DNA from: DAOMNN01 sp050486545
GTDB lineage: Bacteria; Pseudomonadota; Gammaproteobacteria; Burkholderiales; Rhodocyclaceae
Assembly: GCA_050486545.1 (NCBI GenBank)
Contig: JBJHDM010000019.1
Span: 1-50,730 of the forward strand
Direction of reading: 5' to 3'
Length of the DNA stretch: 50,730 bases
Below are positions 25,121-32,856 of this stretch, in pieces. The position numbers were made by a program, and so were the translations under genes. Position 1 is the first letter of the stretch. The number at the start of each line of letters is the position of its first letter. A model generated the notes under the pieces. It was not told where the DNA came from. It did no database searches and saw nothing but the letters and a program-made list of their open reading frames with translations.

Positions 25121-25253
25121 AAGATTTTCTGATGATTTTCTAAAAGTTAACGTTGCTTGTGCTTATTTTAGCCGCTGTTTATGTTACGCCGAAAAGGGAC
25201 GACGCCACCGGAACCGTACGCAGCGGCGCGCAGCATTCACCTGGGAGGAAGCC
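25121..25253. promoter_or_regulatory. Divergent cbbR-fbp control region
   Basis: This 133-base region is markedly AT-rich for the window. It has a direct repeat GATTTTCT at 25123-25130 and 25134-25141 (11-base spacing, one helical turn) and a TTA-N8-TTA match at 25168-25181, compatible with the TNA-N7/8-TNA pattern reported for CbbR sites. GGGAGGAA at 25243-25250 is the fbp ribosome binding site. No confident -35/-10 pair could be picked. Confidence 0.55.
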
Positions 25254-26330
25254 ATGTTCAGCATCGAACGCACGACCCTCACGGAGTACCTGATCGCCCA
25301 CCGGCGCGCTCACCGCGAGGCGACGGGCGAGTTCAATGCGCTGATCCTGCAGATCGCCCAAGCCTGCAAAGCCGTCTCGCGCATCGTTGCCCACGGCGCA
25401 CTGGGTGGGGTGCTCGGCGCACTGGAATCGCAAAACGTGCAAGGCGAGACCCAGAAGAAGCTCGACGTGATGGCCGACGAGATCTTCCTGCGCGCGACGC
25501 ACTGGGGCGGGGATCTGGCCGGCATGGTGTCGGAAGAGAATGAGAATCCGATCGCGATGCCCAGGGGACATGCCCGCGGAAAGTACCTGCTCGTGTTCGA
25601 CCCGCTCGACGGATCCTCGAATATCGACGTGAATGTCGCGGTGGGATCGATCTTCTCGATCCTGCGCGCGAACAGCCCCGGAACGGATGCCCGGCCGGAA
25701 GACTTCCTGCAGTGCGGGTCCGAGCAACTCGCCGCGGGCTACGCGATCTACGGCCCCTCCACGATGCTCGTGCTGACCGTTGGCGACGGCGTCGCCGGCT
25801 TCACACTCGACCCCATTCTCGGAGACTTCTTTCTGACGCATCCGGAAATCCGGGTGCCGGAGTCCACCCGTGAGTTCGCCATCAACGCGTCGAACGCGCG
25901 CTTCTGGGAAGGACCCGTGCGCCGCTACGTCGACGAATGCCTCGCCGGTCGTACCGGACCGCGCGAAGCGGACTTCAACATGCGCTGGATCGCCTCCCTG
26001 GTCGCCGAAACGCACCGCATCCTGATGCGCGGTGGCGTATTTCTGTATCCGCGCGACACCAAGGATCCGCTCAAGCCCGGGCGCCTGCGGCTGCTCTATG
26101 AATGCAACCCGATCGGAATGCTGATCGAGCAGGCAGGCGGAAGGGCGTCGACCGGGTACGCACCGATGCTCGAGATCCCGCCGACGGAACTGCACCAGCG
26201 CATCGGCTTCGTCTTTGGCAGTCGCGAAGAAGTCGAACGGATCGAGCGTTATCACGCCGAACCCTTCCCTGAGGAGAACGGCTCCGGCATGCCGCTGTTC
26301 AACAGCCGAAGCCTGTTCCTGCAGAGCTGA
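25254..26330 (+). CDS. fbp: Class I fructose-1,6-bisphosphatase
   Basis: A 358-residue Mg2+-dependent phosphatase hydrolysing fructose 1,6-bisphosphate in the regenerative CBB phase and gluconeogenesis. Metal motifs VSEENENP and VFDPLDGSSNIDVNVAVGSIF are intact; the C-terminal substrate region has RLLYECNPIGMLIEQAGG. No separate sedoheptulose bisphosphatase gene is in the window, so this enzyme may act on both sugars (inference). Strong ribosome binding site GGGAGGAA at the ATG. First gene of set B, divergent from the LysR regulator and 26 bases from prk copy B. Confidence 0.95.
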   Translation: MFSIERTTLTEYLIAHRRAHREATGEFNALILQIAQACKAVSRIVAHGALGGVLGALESQNVQGETQKKLDVMADEIFLRATHWGGDLAGMVSEENENPIAMPRGHARGKYLLVFDPLDGSSNIDVNVAVGSIFSILRANSPGTDARPEDFLQCGSEQLAAGYAIYGPSTMLVLTVGDGVAGFTLDPILGDFFLTHPEIRVPESTREFAINASNARFWEGPVRRYVDECLAGRTGPREADFNMRWIASLVAETHRILMRGGVFLYPRDTKDPLKPGRLRLLYECNPIGMLIEQAGGRASTGYAPMLEIPPTELHQRIGFVFGSREEVERIERYHAEPFPEENGSGMPLFNSRSLFLQS

Positions 26331-26356
26331 TGACCCGAAGCGAAGGAGAGTGACCG

Positions 26357-27241
26357 ATGTCGGCCAAGCATCCCATCGTCGCGATCACCGGTTCGTCCGG
26401 GGCGGGAACGAGTACCGTGCAGCGCACCTTCGAGGAGATTTTCCGGCGTGAGAACGTCAGTGCCGCGGTGATCGAGGGCGACAGCTTCCATGCCTACGAC
26501 CGCAAGGAGATGCGCCGCAGGCTGGAGGAGGCCGAAGCCGACGGCAATCTCAGTCATTTCAGCCACTTCGGCAAGGATGCGAACCTGTTCAGCGAACTCG
26601 AGCGCCTGTTCCGCGCTTATTCGGAAAGCGGCACCGGCGAGCGGCGCAAGTACCTGCACAACTACGAAGAGGCCGAACCCTACGGCCAGGAACCCGGCAC
26701 CTTCACGCCGTGGGAGTCGCTCCCTGTGGGCAGCGACCTGCTGTTCTACGAAGGCCTCCATGGTGCCGTCGTCACCGAAGAGGCCGATGTCGCGCAATAC
26801 CCCGACCTGCTGATCGGCGTCGTGCCGGTCGTCAACCTCGAGTGGATCCAGAAGCTGCACCGCGATCGCAGCATGCGCGGCTACTCGACCGAGGCGGTCA
26901 CCGACACGATCCTGCGCCGCATGCACGACTACGTGCACTACATCTGCCCGCAGTTCATGCGTACCCATGTGAACTTCCAGCGCGTGCCGATGGTGGACAC
27001 CTCCAATCCGTTCATTGCGCGCGCGGTACCGACCGCCGACGAGAGCATGGTCGTGATCCGTTTCGCGAATCCGGCAGGAATCGATTTCCAGTACCTGCTG
27101 AACATGATCCACAACAGCTTCATGAGCCGCGCGAACACGATCGTCGTACCCGGCGGCAAGATGGAACTGGCGATGCAGCTCATCTTCACCCCCTTCATCT
27201 GGCGCCTGATGGAACGGCGCAGAAAGGCGCTCCGACCATGA
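26357..27241 (+). CDS. cbbP: Phosphoribulokinase, copy B
   Basis: A 294-residue class I phosphoribulokinase, clear paralogue of the copy at 12414: same P-loop (GSSGAGTST at residue 12), Asp42 in GDSFHAYD, and the FYEGLHGAVV and KLHRDRSM active-site segments. Most differences from copy A are in the surface stretch after residue 45. AAGGAG precedes the ATG. Its TGA overlaps the transketolase ATG by four bases (ATGA), so the two are translationally coupled. Placement behind cbbR-fbp suggests this is the copy under direct autotrophic control. Confidence 0.96.
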   Translation: MSAKHPIVAITGSSGAGTSTVQRTFEEIFRRENVSAAVIEGDSFHAYDRKEMRRRLEEAEADGNLSHFSHFGKDANLFSELERLFRAYSESGTGERRKYLHNYEEAEPYGQEPGTFTPWESLPVGSDLLFYEGLHGAVVTEEADVAQYPDLLIGVVPVVNLEWIQKLHRDRSMRGYSTEAVTDTILRRMHDYVHYICPQFMRTHVNFQRVPMVDTSNPFIARAVPTADESMVVIRFANPAGIDFQYLLNMIHNSFMSRANTIVVPGGKMELAMQLIFTPFIWRLMERRRKALRP

Positions 27242-29274
27242 ACATGCGACTCGAACAGACCACACTGGACAACCTGTGCGCCAATGCGCTGCGCTTTCTC
27301 GCGATCGACGGTGTACAGAAGGCCAACTCCGGACATCCGGGCATGCCGATGGGCATGGCCGACATCGCGGTGACGCTGTGGACGCGCTATCTTCGGCACG
27401 ATCCGGCCGATCCACAGTGGCCCGACCGCGACCGCTTCGTGCTGTCCAATGGCCACGGCTCGATGCTCCTCTACGGGCTGCTGCACCTGACCGGTTACGA
27501 TCTGCCCCTGGACGAACTCAAGCGCTTCCGTCAGTTGCACAGCCGCACTCCGGGACATCCGGAGTACGGCATCACCCCCGGGATCGAGACGACCACCGGG
27601 CCGCTGGGCCAGGGGCTGGCGAACGCCGTCGGCATGGCCCTTGCGGAAAAGCTGCTTGGTCGCGAGTTCAACCGTCCCGATCACCGCATCGTCGACCACA
27701 CGACCTGGGTCTTCCTCGGCGACGGCTGCATGATGGAAGGCATCAGTCACGAGGCCGCCTCATTTGCCGGCGTGCAGCGCCTGTCCAAGCTGATCGCATT
27801 CTGGGACGACAACCGCATCTCGATCGATGGCGACGTTTCGGGCTGGTTCAAGGACGACACGGCAAACCGTTTCCGCGCCTACGGGTGGAACGTGATCGAG
27901 CATGTGGACGGGCATGACGTCCAGGCCATCGACCGCGCCATCCGCGAGGCACAGGGCCATGCCCGCGCGGACAGCGGCCCCACGCTGATCTGCTGCCGCA
28001 CCGTGATCGGCCACGGCAGCCCGCAGCGTGCGGGAACGGCCGATATTCATGGCGCTCCGCTCGGACCTGACGAGGTGACCGCGACGCGCAACGCGCTCGA
28101 CTGGACACACGAACCCTTTCTCGTCCCCGACGAGGTGCGTGCAGCCTTCGACGCACGCGCGGCCGGTGCCGCCAGGCACCGGGACTGGGACGCCCGGTTC
28201 GAGGCGTATCGCAAGGCGTTTCCGGAAGACGCGGAAGAGTTCGAACGGCGTATGGCCGGCAGCCTCCCCTCCGGGTTCGAGGTCCTGGCCGACGCCCTGC
28301 TCAGTGGCGTCCAGCTCGACGGCGCCACGGTGGCAAGTCGCAAGGCCAGCCAGCAGGCCATCGGCCGCATCGCCGCAGCCCTGCCCGAACTGATCGGGGG
28401 CTCGGCCGACCTCACCCACTCCAACCTCACCGACTGGTCGAACTGCGGCGCCGTGCGCGCAGACGGCAACGGGCGCCATATCAACTGGGGGGTGCGCGAG
28501 TTCGGCATGGCGGCGGCGATGAACGGCATCGCCCTGCATGGCGGCTTCGTACCGTTCGGCGCGACCTTCCTCGTGTTCTCGGACTACGCACGCAACGCCA
28601 TCCGCATGAGTGCGCTGATGCGCCAGCGGGTCGTCTACGTCATGACCCATGACTCGATCGCACTCGGCGAGGACGGTCCCACCCACCAGCCCGTCGAGCA
28701 CCTCCCGAGCCTGCGCCTGATCCCGGGACTCGACGTATGGCGCCCCTGCGACGCGGTCGAAACGCAGGCGGCCTGGAACGCGGCGGTCACCCGCCGGGAC
28801 GGGCCGACCCTGCTGGCCTTGTCGCGGCAGAATCTTGCGCATCAGGCGCGCACGTCGAGCCAGCTCACGGCGATTCGCCGTGGTGGCTACGTGCTGGCCG
28901 AAGCACCCGACGCAGCGCCGGCCGTCGTGCTGGTCGCAACCGGATCGGAAATCCAGCTCGCGATGGCCGCTCGAGAGCGTCTCGCCCTAGACGGTATTCC
29001 GGCGCGGGTGGTGTCGATGCCTTGTACCAGCGTCTTCGAACGCCAGGCACAGGATTGGCACGACGCCGTGCTCCCGCCAGGGATTCCCCGTCTGGCGGTA
29101 GAGGCCGCGCAACCGGACGGGTGGTGGAAGCTCGTCACCGCTCCAAGCGGGCGCACGCGTGGCGACGTGGTCGGAATCGAGCGCTTCGGTGAATCGGCCC
29201 CGGCAGCGGATCTTGCGGCCTATTTCGCACTGACCCCGGAACGGGTCGCCGACGCGGCCCGCCGGCTGCTCTGA
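27238..29274 (+). CDS. cbbT: Transketolase, copy B
   Basis: A 678-residue transketolase, paralogue of the gene at 13388, with the same ThDP motifs: SGHPGMPMGMADIAVTLW, GDGCMMEGISHEA, and HDSIALGEDGPTHQPVEH. The C-terminal third has a short insertion (VTAPSGRTRGDVVG) relative to copy A. It shares ATGA with the phosphoribulokinase gene and is followed after 36 bases by aldolase copy B, so fbp-cbbP-cbbT-cbbA form one operon. It transfers ketol groups in sugar-phosphate regeneration. Confidence 0.96.
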   Translation: MNMRLEQTTLDNLCANALRFLAIDGVQKANSGHPGMPMGMADIAVTLWTRYLRHDPADPQWPDRDRFVLSNGHGSMLLYGLLHLTGYDLPLDELKRFRQLHSRTPGHPEYGITPGIETTTGPLGQGLANAVGMALAEKLLGREFNRPDHRIVDHTTWVFLGDGCMMEGISHEAASFAGVQRLSKLIAFWDDNRISIDGDVSGWFKDDTANRFRAYGWNVIEHVDGHDVQAIDRAIREAQGHARADSGPTLICCRTVIGHGSPQRAGTADIHGAPLGPDEVTATRNALDWTHEPFLVPDEVRAAFDARAAGAARHRDWDARFEAYRKAFPEDAEEFERRMAGSLPSGFEVLADALLSGVQLDGATVASRKASQQAIGRIAAALPELIGGSADLTHSNLTDWSNCGAVRADGNGRHINWGVREFGMAAAMNGIALHGGFVPFGATFLVFSDYARNAIRMSALMRQRVVYVMTHDSIALGEDGPTHQPVEHLPSLRLIPGLDVWRPCDAVETQAAWNAAVTRRDGPTLLALSRQNLAHQARTSSQLTAIRRGGYVLAEAPDAAPAVVLVATGSEIQLAMAARERLALDGIPARVVSMPCTSVFERQAQDWHDAVLPPGIPRLAVEAAQPDGWWKLVTAPSGRTRGDVVGIERFGESAPAADLAAYFALTPERVADAARRLL

Positions 29275-29310
29275 GACGCCAACCGGATTCGGGATCAAGA
29301 GGAGACGACG

Positions 29311-30375
29311 ATGGCGATGATCGCCCTGCGGCAACTGCTGGACCACGCGGCCGAACACGGCTACGGCGTACCCGCCTTCAACATCAACAACCTGGAGCAG
29401 ATCCAGGCCATCATGAACGCGGCTGCAACGACCGACAGCCCGGTCATCCTGCAGGCCTCGGCCGGCGCGCGCAGCTATGCGGGCGAAGCCTTTCTGCGCA
29501 AGATGGTCGAGGCCGCCGTCGAACAGTGGCCCGACCTGCCGATCTGCATGCACCAGGACCATGGCGCCAGTCCGGCGATCTGCCAGCGCTCGATCCGCTC
29601 GGGCTTCACCAGCGTCATGATGGACGGTTCGCTCCTAGAGGACATGAAGACACCGGCGACTTACGCCTACAACGTCGAGGTCACTCGGCGCGTCGTCGAC
29701 ATGGCCCACGCGGTCGGCGTCTCGGTGGAAGGGGAACTGGGTTGCCTCGGCTCTCTGGAAACCGGGCAGGCCGGCGAGGAGGACGGGGTCGGCGCCGAAG
29801 GCACGCTGGATCACTCGCAGTTGCTGACCGACCCGGCCGAGGCCGCCGACTTCGTCGCCGCCACCGGGGTCGATGCGCTTGCCGTCGCAATCGGCACCAG
29901 CCACGGCGCATACAAGTTTACCCGCCCGCCCACCGGCGACATCCTCGCCATCGAGCGCATCGCCGCAATCCACCGGCGCATTCCGAACACGCACCTGGTC
30001 ATGCACGGTTCGAGCAGCGTACCCCAGGAATGGCTCGCCATCATCCGCGAGTTCGGCGGAGAGATCGACGAGACCTACGGGGTGCCGGTCGAGGCCATCG
30101 TCGAAGGCATCCGCAACGGTGTGCGCAAGGTCAACATCGACACCGACCTGCGCCTTGCGATGAGCGGTGCGATGCGCCGCCTCGCGGTCCGGTCGAAGAA
30201 GGAGTTCGATCCGCGCAAGTTCTTCAAGGCGGCGCGCGAAGCCGCGGAGGACATCTGCCGCGCACGCTTCGAGGCGTTCGGCTCGGCCGGTCGGGCCGCC
30301 ATGATCAAGCCGTTGCCCCTCGACACGCTGGCGTCGCGCTACGCGAGCGGAGGACTCGCCCCGCGCATCGACTGA
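29311..30375 (+). CDS. cbbA: Class II fructose-bisphosphate aldolase, copy B
   Basis: A 354-residue zinc aldolase, same length as copy A at 19850, with ICMHQDHG, EGELGCLGSLETGQAGEED, AIGTSHGAYKF and VMHGSSSVPQE all conserved. Differences cluster at the C-terminus (ASRYASGGLAPRID against AERYRSGELKQLVR). AAGAGGAG lies before the ATG. It closes set B and is followed 40 bases later by a strong intrinsic terminator. Expected role: making fructose 1,6-bisphosphate, and possibly sedoheptulose 1,7-bisphosphate, for the phosphatase encoded at the head of the same operon. Confidence 0.96.
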   Translation: MAMIALRQLLDHAAEHGYGVPAFNINNLEQIQAIMNAAATTDSPVILQASAGARSYAGEAFLRKMVEAAVEQWPDLPICMHQDHGASPAICQRSIRSGFTSVMMDGSLLEDMKTPATYAYNVEVTRRVVDMAHAVGVSVEGELGCLGSLETGQAGEEDGVGAEGTLDHSQLLTDPAEAADFVAATGVDALAVAIGTSHGAYKFTRPPTGDILAIERIAAIHRRIPNTHLVMHGSSSVPQEWLAIIREFGGEIDETYGVPVEAIVEGIRNGVRKVNIDTDLRLAMSGAMRRLAVRSKKEFDPRKFFKAAREAAEDICRARFEAFGSAGRAAMIKPLPLDTLASRYASGGLAPRID

Positions 30376-30415
30376 ACACGCACCGTACCCTCAGCCTCCA
30401 CTCCCAGAGGCATTT

Positions 30416-30448
30416 GCCCGCACGCCGAAAGGCCTGCGGGCTTTTTTT
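30416..30448 (+). terminator. Intrinsic terminator after CBB set B
   Basis: GCCCGCA (30416-30422) pairs with TGCGGGC (30435-30441), followed by seven T (30442-30448). Inside the loop CCGAAAGG can form a further short stem. There is no T-run on the minus side, so it serves the plus-strand operon only. Confidence 0.9.
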
Positions 30449-30460
30449 CGGTGAGGTGAA

Positions 30461-31246
30461 TCAGGCGACCTTGTCGCCGACCAGATCGCCCACCTGTGCG
30501 ATGAAATACACAGGATCGAAGGACGGGGGCAGGCGGTCGTGAATGATGAAATACATGAACACGGCGTGCAGCGCACCATAGCGGTAGAACACCCCGCTCA
30601 GCGCACGCGACCACCACGCCGGCTCGTGGCGACGCAGCCGCAGCTTGCTCTTGGCCGCGCCGAACAGGTAGCCGTAGGTCGCCCCGACGATCTTCTGCTC
30701 GGGCTTGAGCCAGCCACGGCTGACCAGGCGACGCGACCGGCGCACCGCGTCGCGAATCGAACGGGCCAGCGAGACCCCCAGAGCACGACCCGCACCCGGC
30801 GTCGGCACGCGGTCCACACCCAGCAGTCGATGCTTCTCGGCCAGAAGCGTGTGCGCCTTGGCCAGATGCAGCGAGATATGGCCGTTCCAGGTCGGGCGAT
30901 AGAACACGTGGCGACTGAGATTGACGAACAGGTGTCGGCGGGTCAGGCGCCACACGATGCGATCGATCAAATCCTTGAAGGAGAAGAACGGCATGGTCGC
31001 AAGCGGCATCAACGACGACAGCGCGACAAGGCCGCCGAAGCTCAGTACGACCGTACGACGACGCAGCGTCATGCCTTCGAACATGCCGAACAAGGCGGCG
31101 ATGATCGCCGCCAGGAAGAGCATGGCCAGCAGCATCGCATTGAGCAGATGCGTCAGCAGGATTCGCCGGCCATCCGGGCTCGTCACCATTGCCCCCAGGA
31201 AGCGCGATGCCTCACGGCAACGGAACGAGAGTTCGGGGGATATCAT
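30461..31246 (-). CDS. Hypothetical membrane-anchored protein
   Basis: I do not recognise this 261-residue protein. Two hydrophobic segments occupy about residues 35-55 (NAMLLAMLFLAAIIAALFGMF) and 65-87 (VVLSFGGLVALSSLMPLATM). The rest is basic and soluble-looking, rich in Arg (LVSRGWLKPEQKIVG, SKLRLRRHEPAWWSR), with an aromatic region FYRYGALHAVFMYFIIHD near the end. No catalytic motif stands out. It lies on the minus strand between the terminator of CBB set B and fumC, divergent from fumC, with no obvious operon partner. Confidence 0.65.
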   Translation of the reverse strand: MISPELSFRCREASRFLGAMVTSPDGRRILLTHLLNAMLLAMLFLAAIIAALFGMFEGMTLRRRTVVLSFGGLVALSSLMPLATMPFFSFKDLIDRIVWRLTRRHLFVNLSRHVFYRPTWNGHISLHLAKAHTLLAEKHRLLGVDRVPTPGAGRALGVSLARSIRDAVRRSRRLVSRGWLKPEQKIVGATYGYLFGAAKSKLRLRRHEPAWWSRALSGVFYRYGALHAVFMYFIIHDRLPPSFDPVYFIAQVGDLVGDKVA

Positions 31247-31402
31247 TTTGAGGACCTATCTTCACCCATGCACCGCCCATTTTACCGCAAGGCTGCCGTT
31301 CATGACTCGTAACGATACAAAGTCGATATGGATATAGGGCGGCACTATCAACCTGTATTCCCCTTCTGCGGGTAGCCTCGCAATCATCGACCAAAACCTA
31401 TA

Positions 31403-32815
31403 ATGAAAACCATGAGGACCCGGACCGAACACGATTCGATGGGCGCCGTCGAGGTTCCCGCCGACCGCTACTGGGGTGCCCAGACGCAGCGTTCGCTCGA
31501 CCACTTCGCCATCGGGACCGAGCGCTTTCGCATGCCGGTCGAGATCATCCACGCGATGGGGATCCTCAAGAAGGCCGCAGCCCGGGCCAACGCCGAACTG
31601 GGCGAACTCGCACCCGAGAAGGCGGCCCTCATCGCCGCCGCCGCGCAGGAGGTCCTCGACGGGGTGCTCGACGACCACTTCCCGCTGGTCGTGTTCCAGA
31701 CCGGCAGCGGTACCCAGTCGAACATGAACGCAAACGAGGTCATCGCGAACCGTGCGAACGAACTGGCCGGCCAGGCGCCGGGATCGCATGCCCCGATCCA
31801 CCCCAACGACGACGTGAACCGCGGCCAGTCCTCGAACGACACGTTTCCGACAGCGATGTACGTGGCCGTCGTATCCGCGCTGCACCGGGAATTGCTCCCC
31901 GCGGCCAAGCGGCTGCGCGACACGCTCGCCGAGCGTGCGGACCGTTTCGACCGGGTGGTCAAGACCGGACGCACGCACCTGATGGACGCCACACCGGTCA
32001 CCCTGGGTCAGGAGATCGGGAGTTGGGTCGCGCAGATCGACCATGCCGTATGCAGCGTCGAGACGATGGCGGCCGGGCTGCTGGAGTTGGCGATCGGCGG
32101 AACGGCGGTGGGTACCGGCCTGAACGCCCACCCGCGCTTCGGGGAGCGTTGCGCCGCGCTCATCGCCGAGGAGACCGGCCACCCGTTCCGCTCCGCGGCA
32201 AATCGCTTCGCCGCACTGGCGGCCCACGATGCGCTGGTCGACCTCAGTGCCGCCCTGCGCACCCTGGCGGGCGCCCTGTTCAAGATGGCGAACGATGTAC
32301 GCTGGTTGGCCAGCGGCCCGCGCTCCGGCCTCGGCGAGTTGAGGATCCCGGAGAACGAACCGGGGAGCTCGATCATGCCGGGAAAGGTGAATCCGACCCA
32401 GGCCGAAGCGCTGACGATGGTATGCACGCGGGTGTTCGGCAACGACGCGACCGTCGCCTTCGCCGGCAGCCAAGGGAATTTCCAGCTCAACGTCTATAAG
32501 CCCGTCATGGCCCACGCCGTGCTCGAGAGCATCCGCCTGCTCGGGGATGCCGCACGGTCCTTCGATGCGCACTGCGCCGCCGGCATCGAACCGAACCTGC
32601 GGCGTATCGAGGAAAACCTCCAGCGCAACCTGATGCTCGTGACCGCCCTCAATCGCCACATCGGCTACGACCGGGCGGCCGAAATTGCGAAAAAAGCCCA
32701 CGCGGAGGGCTCTACCCTGCGCGACGCCGCACTTGCGAGTGGCTACGTCAGCGCAGACGATTTCGATCGCTGGGTCGTCCCCCTCGCGATGACGCATCCC
32801 GATCCCGGCACCTGA
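31403..32815 (+). CDS. fumC: Fumarate hydratase class II
   Basis: A 470-residue cofactor-independent fumarase interconverting fumarate and malate in the TCA cycle. Family motifs: TEHDSMGAVEVPADRYWGAQTQRSL at the start region, TGSGTQSNMNANEV, the HPNDDVNRGQSSNDTFP stretch, TGRTHLMDATPVTLGQE, and the superfamily signature GSSIMPGKVNP. Start may be ATG 31403 or ATG 31412; neither has a clear ribosome binding site. It stands alone, convergent with the diiron-domain diguanylate cyclase. Length and all motifs fit FumC rather than aspartase or argininosuccinate lyase. Confidence 0.95.
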   Translation: MKTMRTRTEHDSMGAVEVPADRYWGAQTQRSLDHFAIGTERFRMPVEIIHAMGILKKAAARANAELGELAPEKAALIAAAAQEVLDGVLDDHFPLVVFQTGSGTQSNMNANEVIANRANELAGQAPGSHAPIHPNDDVNRGQSSNDTFPTAMYVAVVSALHRELLPAAKRLRDTLAERADRFDRVVKTGRTHLMDATPVTLGQEIGSWVAQIDHAVCSVETMAAGLLELAIGGTAVGTGLNAHPRFGERCAALIAEETGHPFRSAANRFAALAAHDALVDLSAALRTLAGALFKMANDVRWLASGPRSGLGELRIPENEPGSSIMPGKVNPTQAEALTMVCTRVFGNDATVAFAGSQGNFQLNVYKPVMAHAVLESIRLLGDAARSFDAHCAAGIEPNLRRIEENLQRNLMLVTALNRHIGYDRAAEIAKKAHAEGSTLRDAALASGYVSADDFDRWVVPLAMTHPDPGT

Positions 32816-32816
32816 A

Positions 32817-32839
32817 CCGGTGCAGACCCGAGACACCGG
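32817..32839. terminator. Hairpin between convergent fumC and diguanylate cyclase gene
   Basis: CCGGTG (32817-32822) pairs with CACCGG (32834-32839) around 11 bases, in the 41-base gap between convergent genes. No T-run follows, so terminator function is inferred from position. Confidence 0.35.
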
Positions 32840-32856
32840 CGGGGAACAGCGACGAT

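Noticed and set aside
31399..31404. TATAAT just upstream of fumC as its -10 box
   Set aside because: It overlaps the first possible ATG and no -35-like hexamer lies at the right distance.
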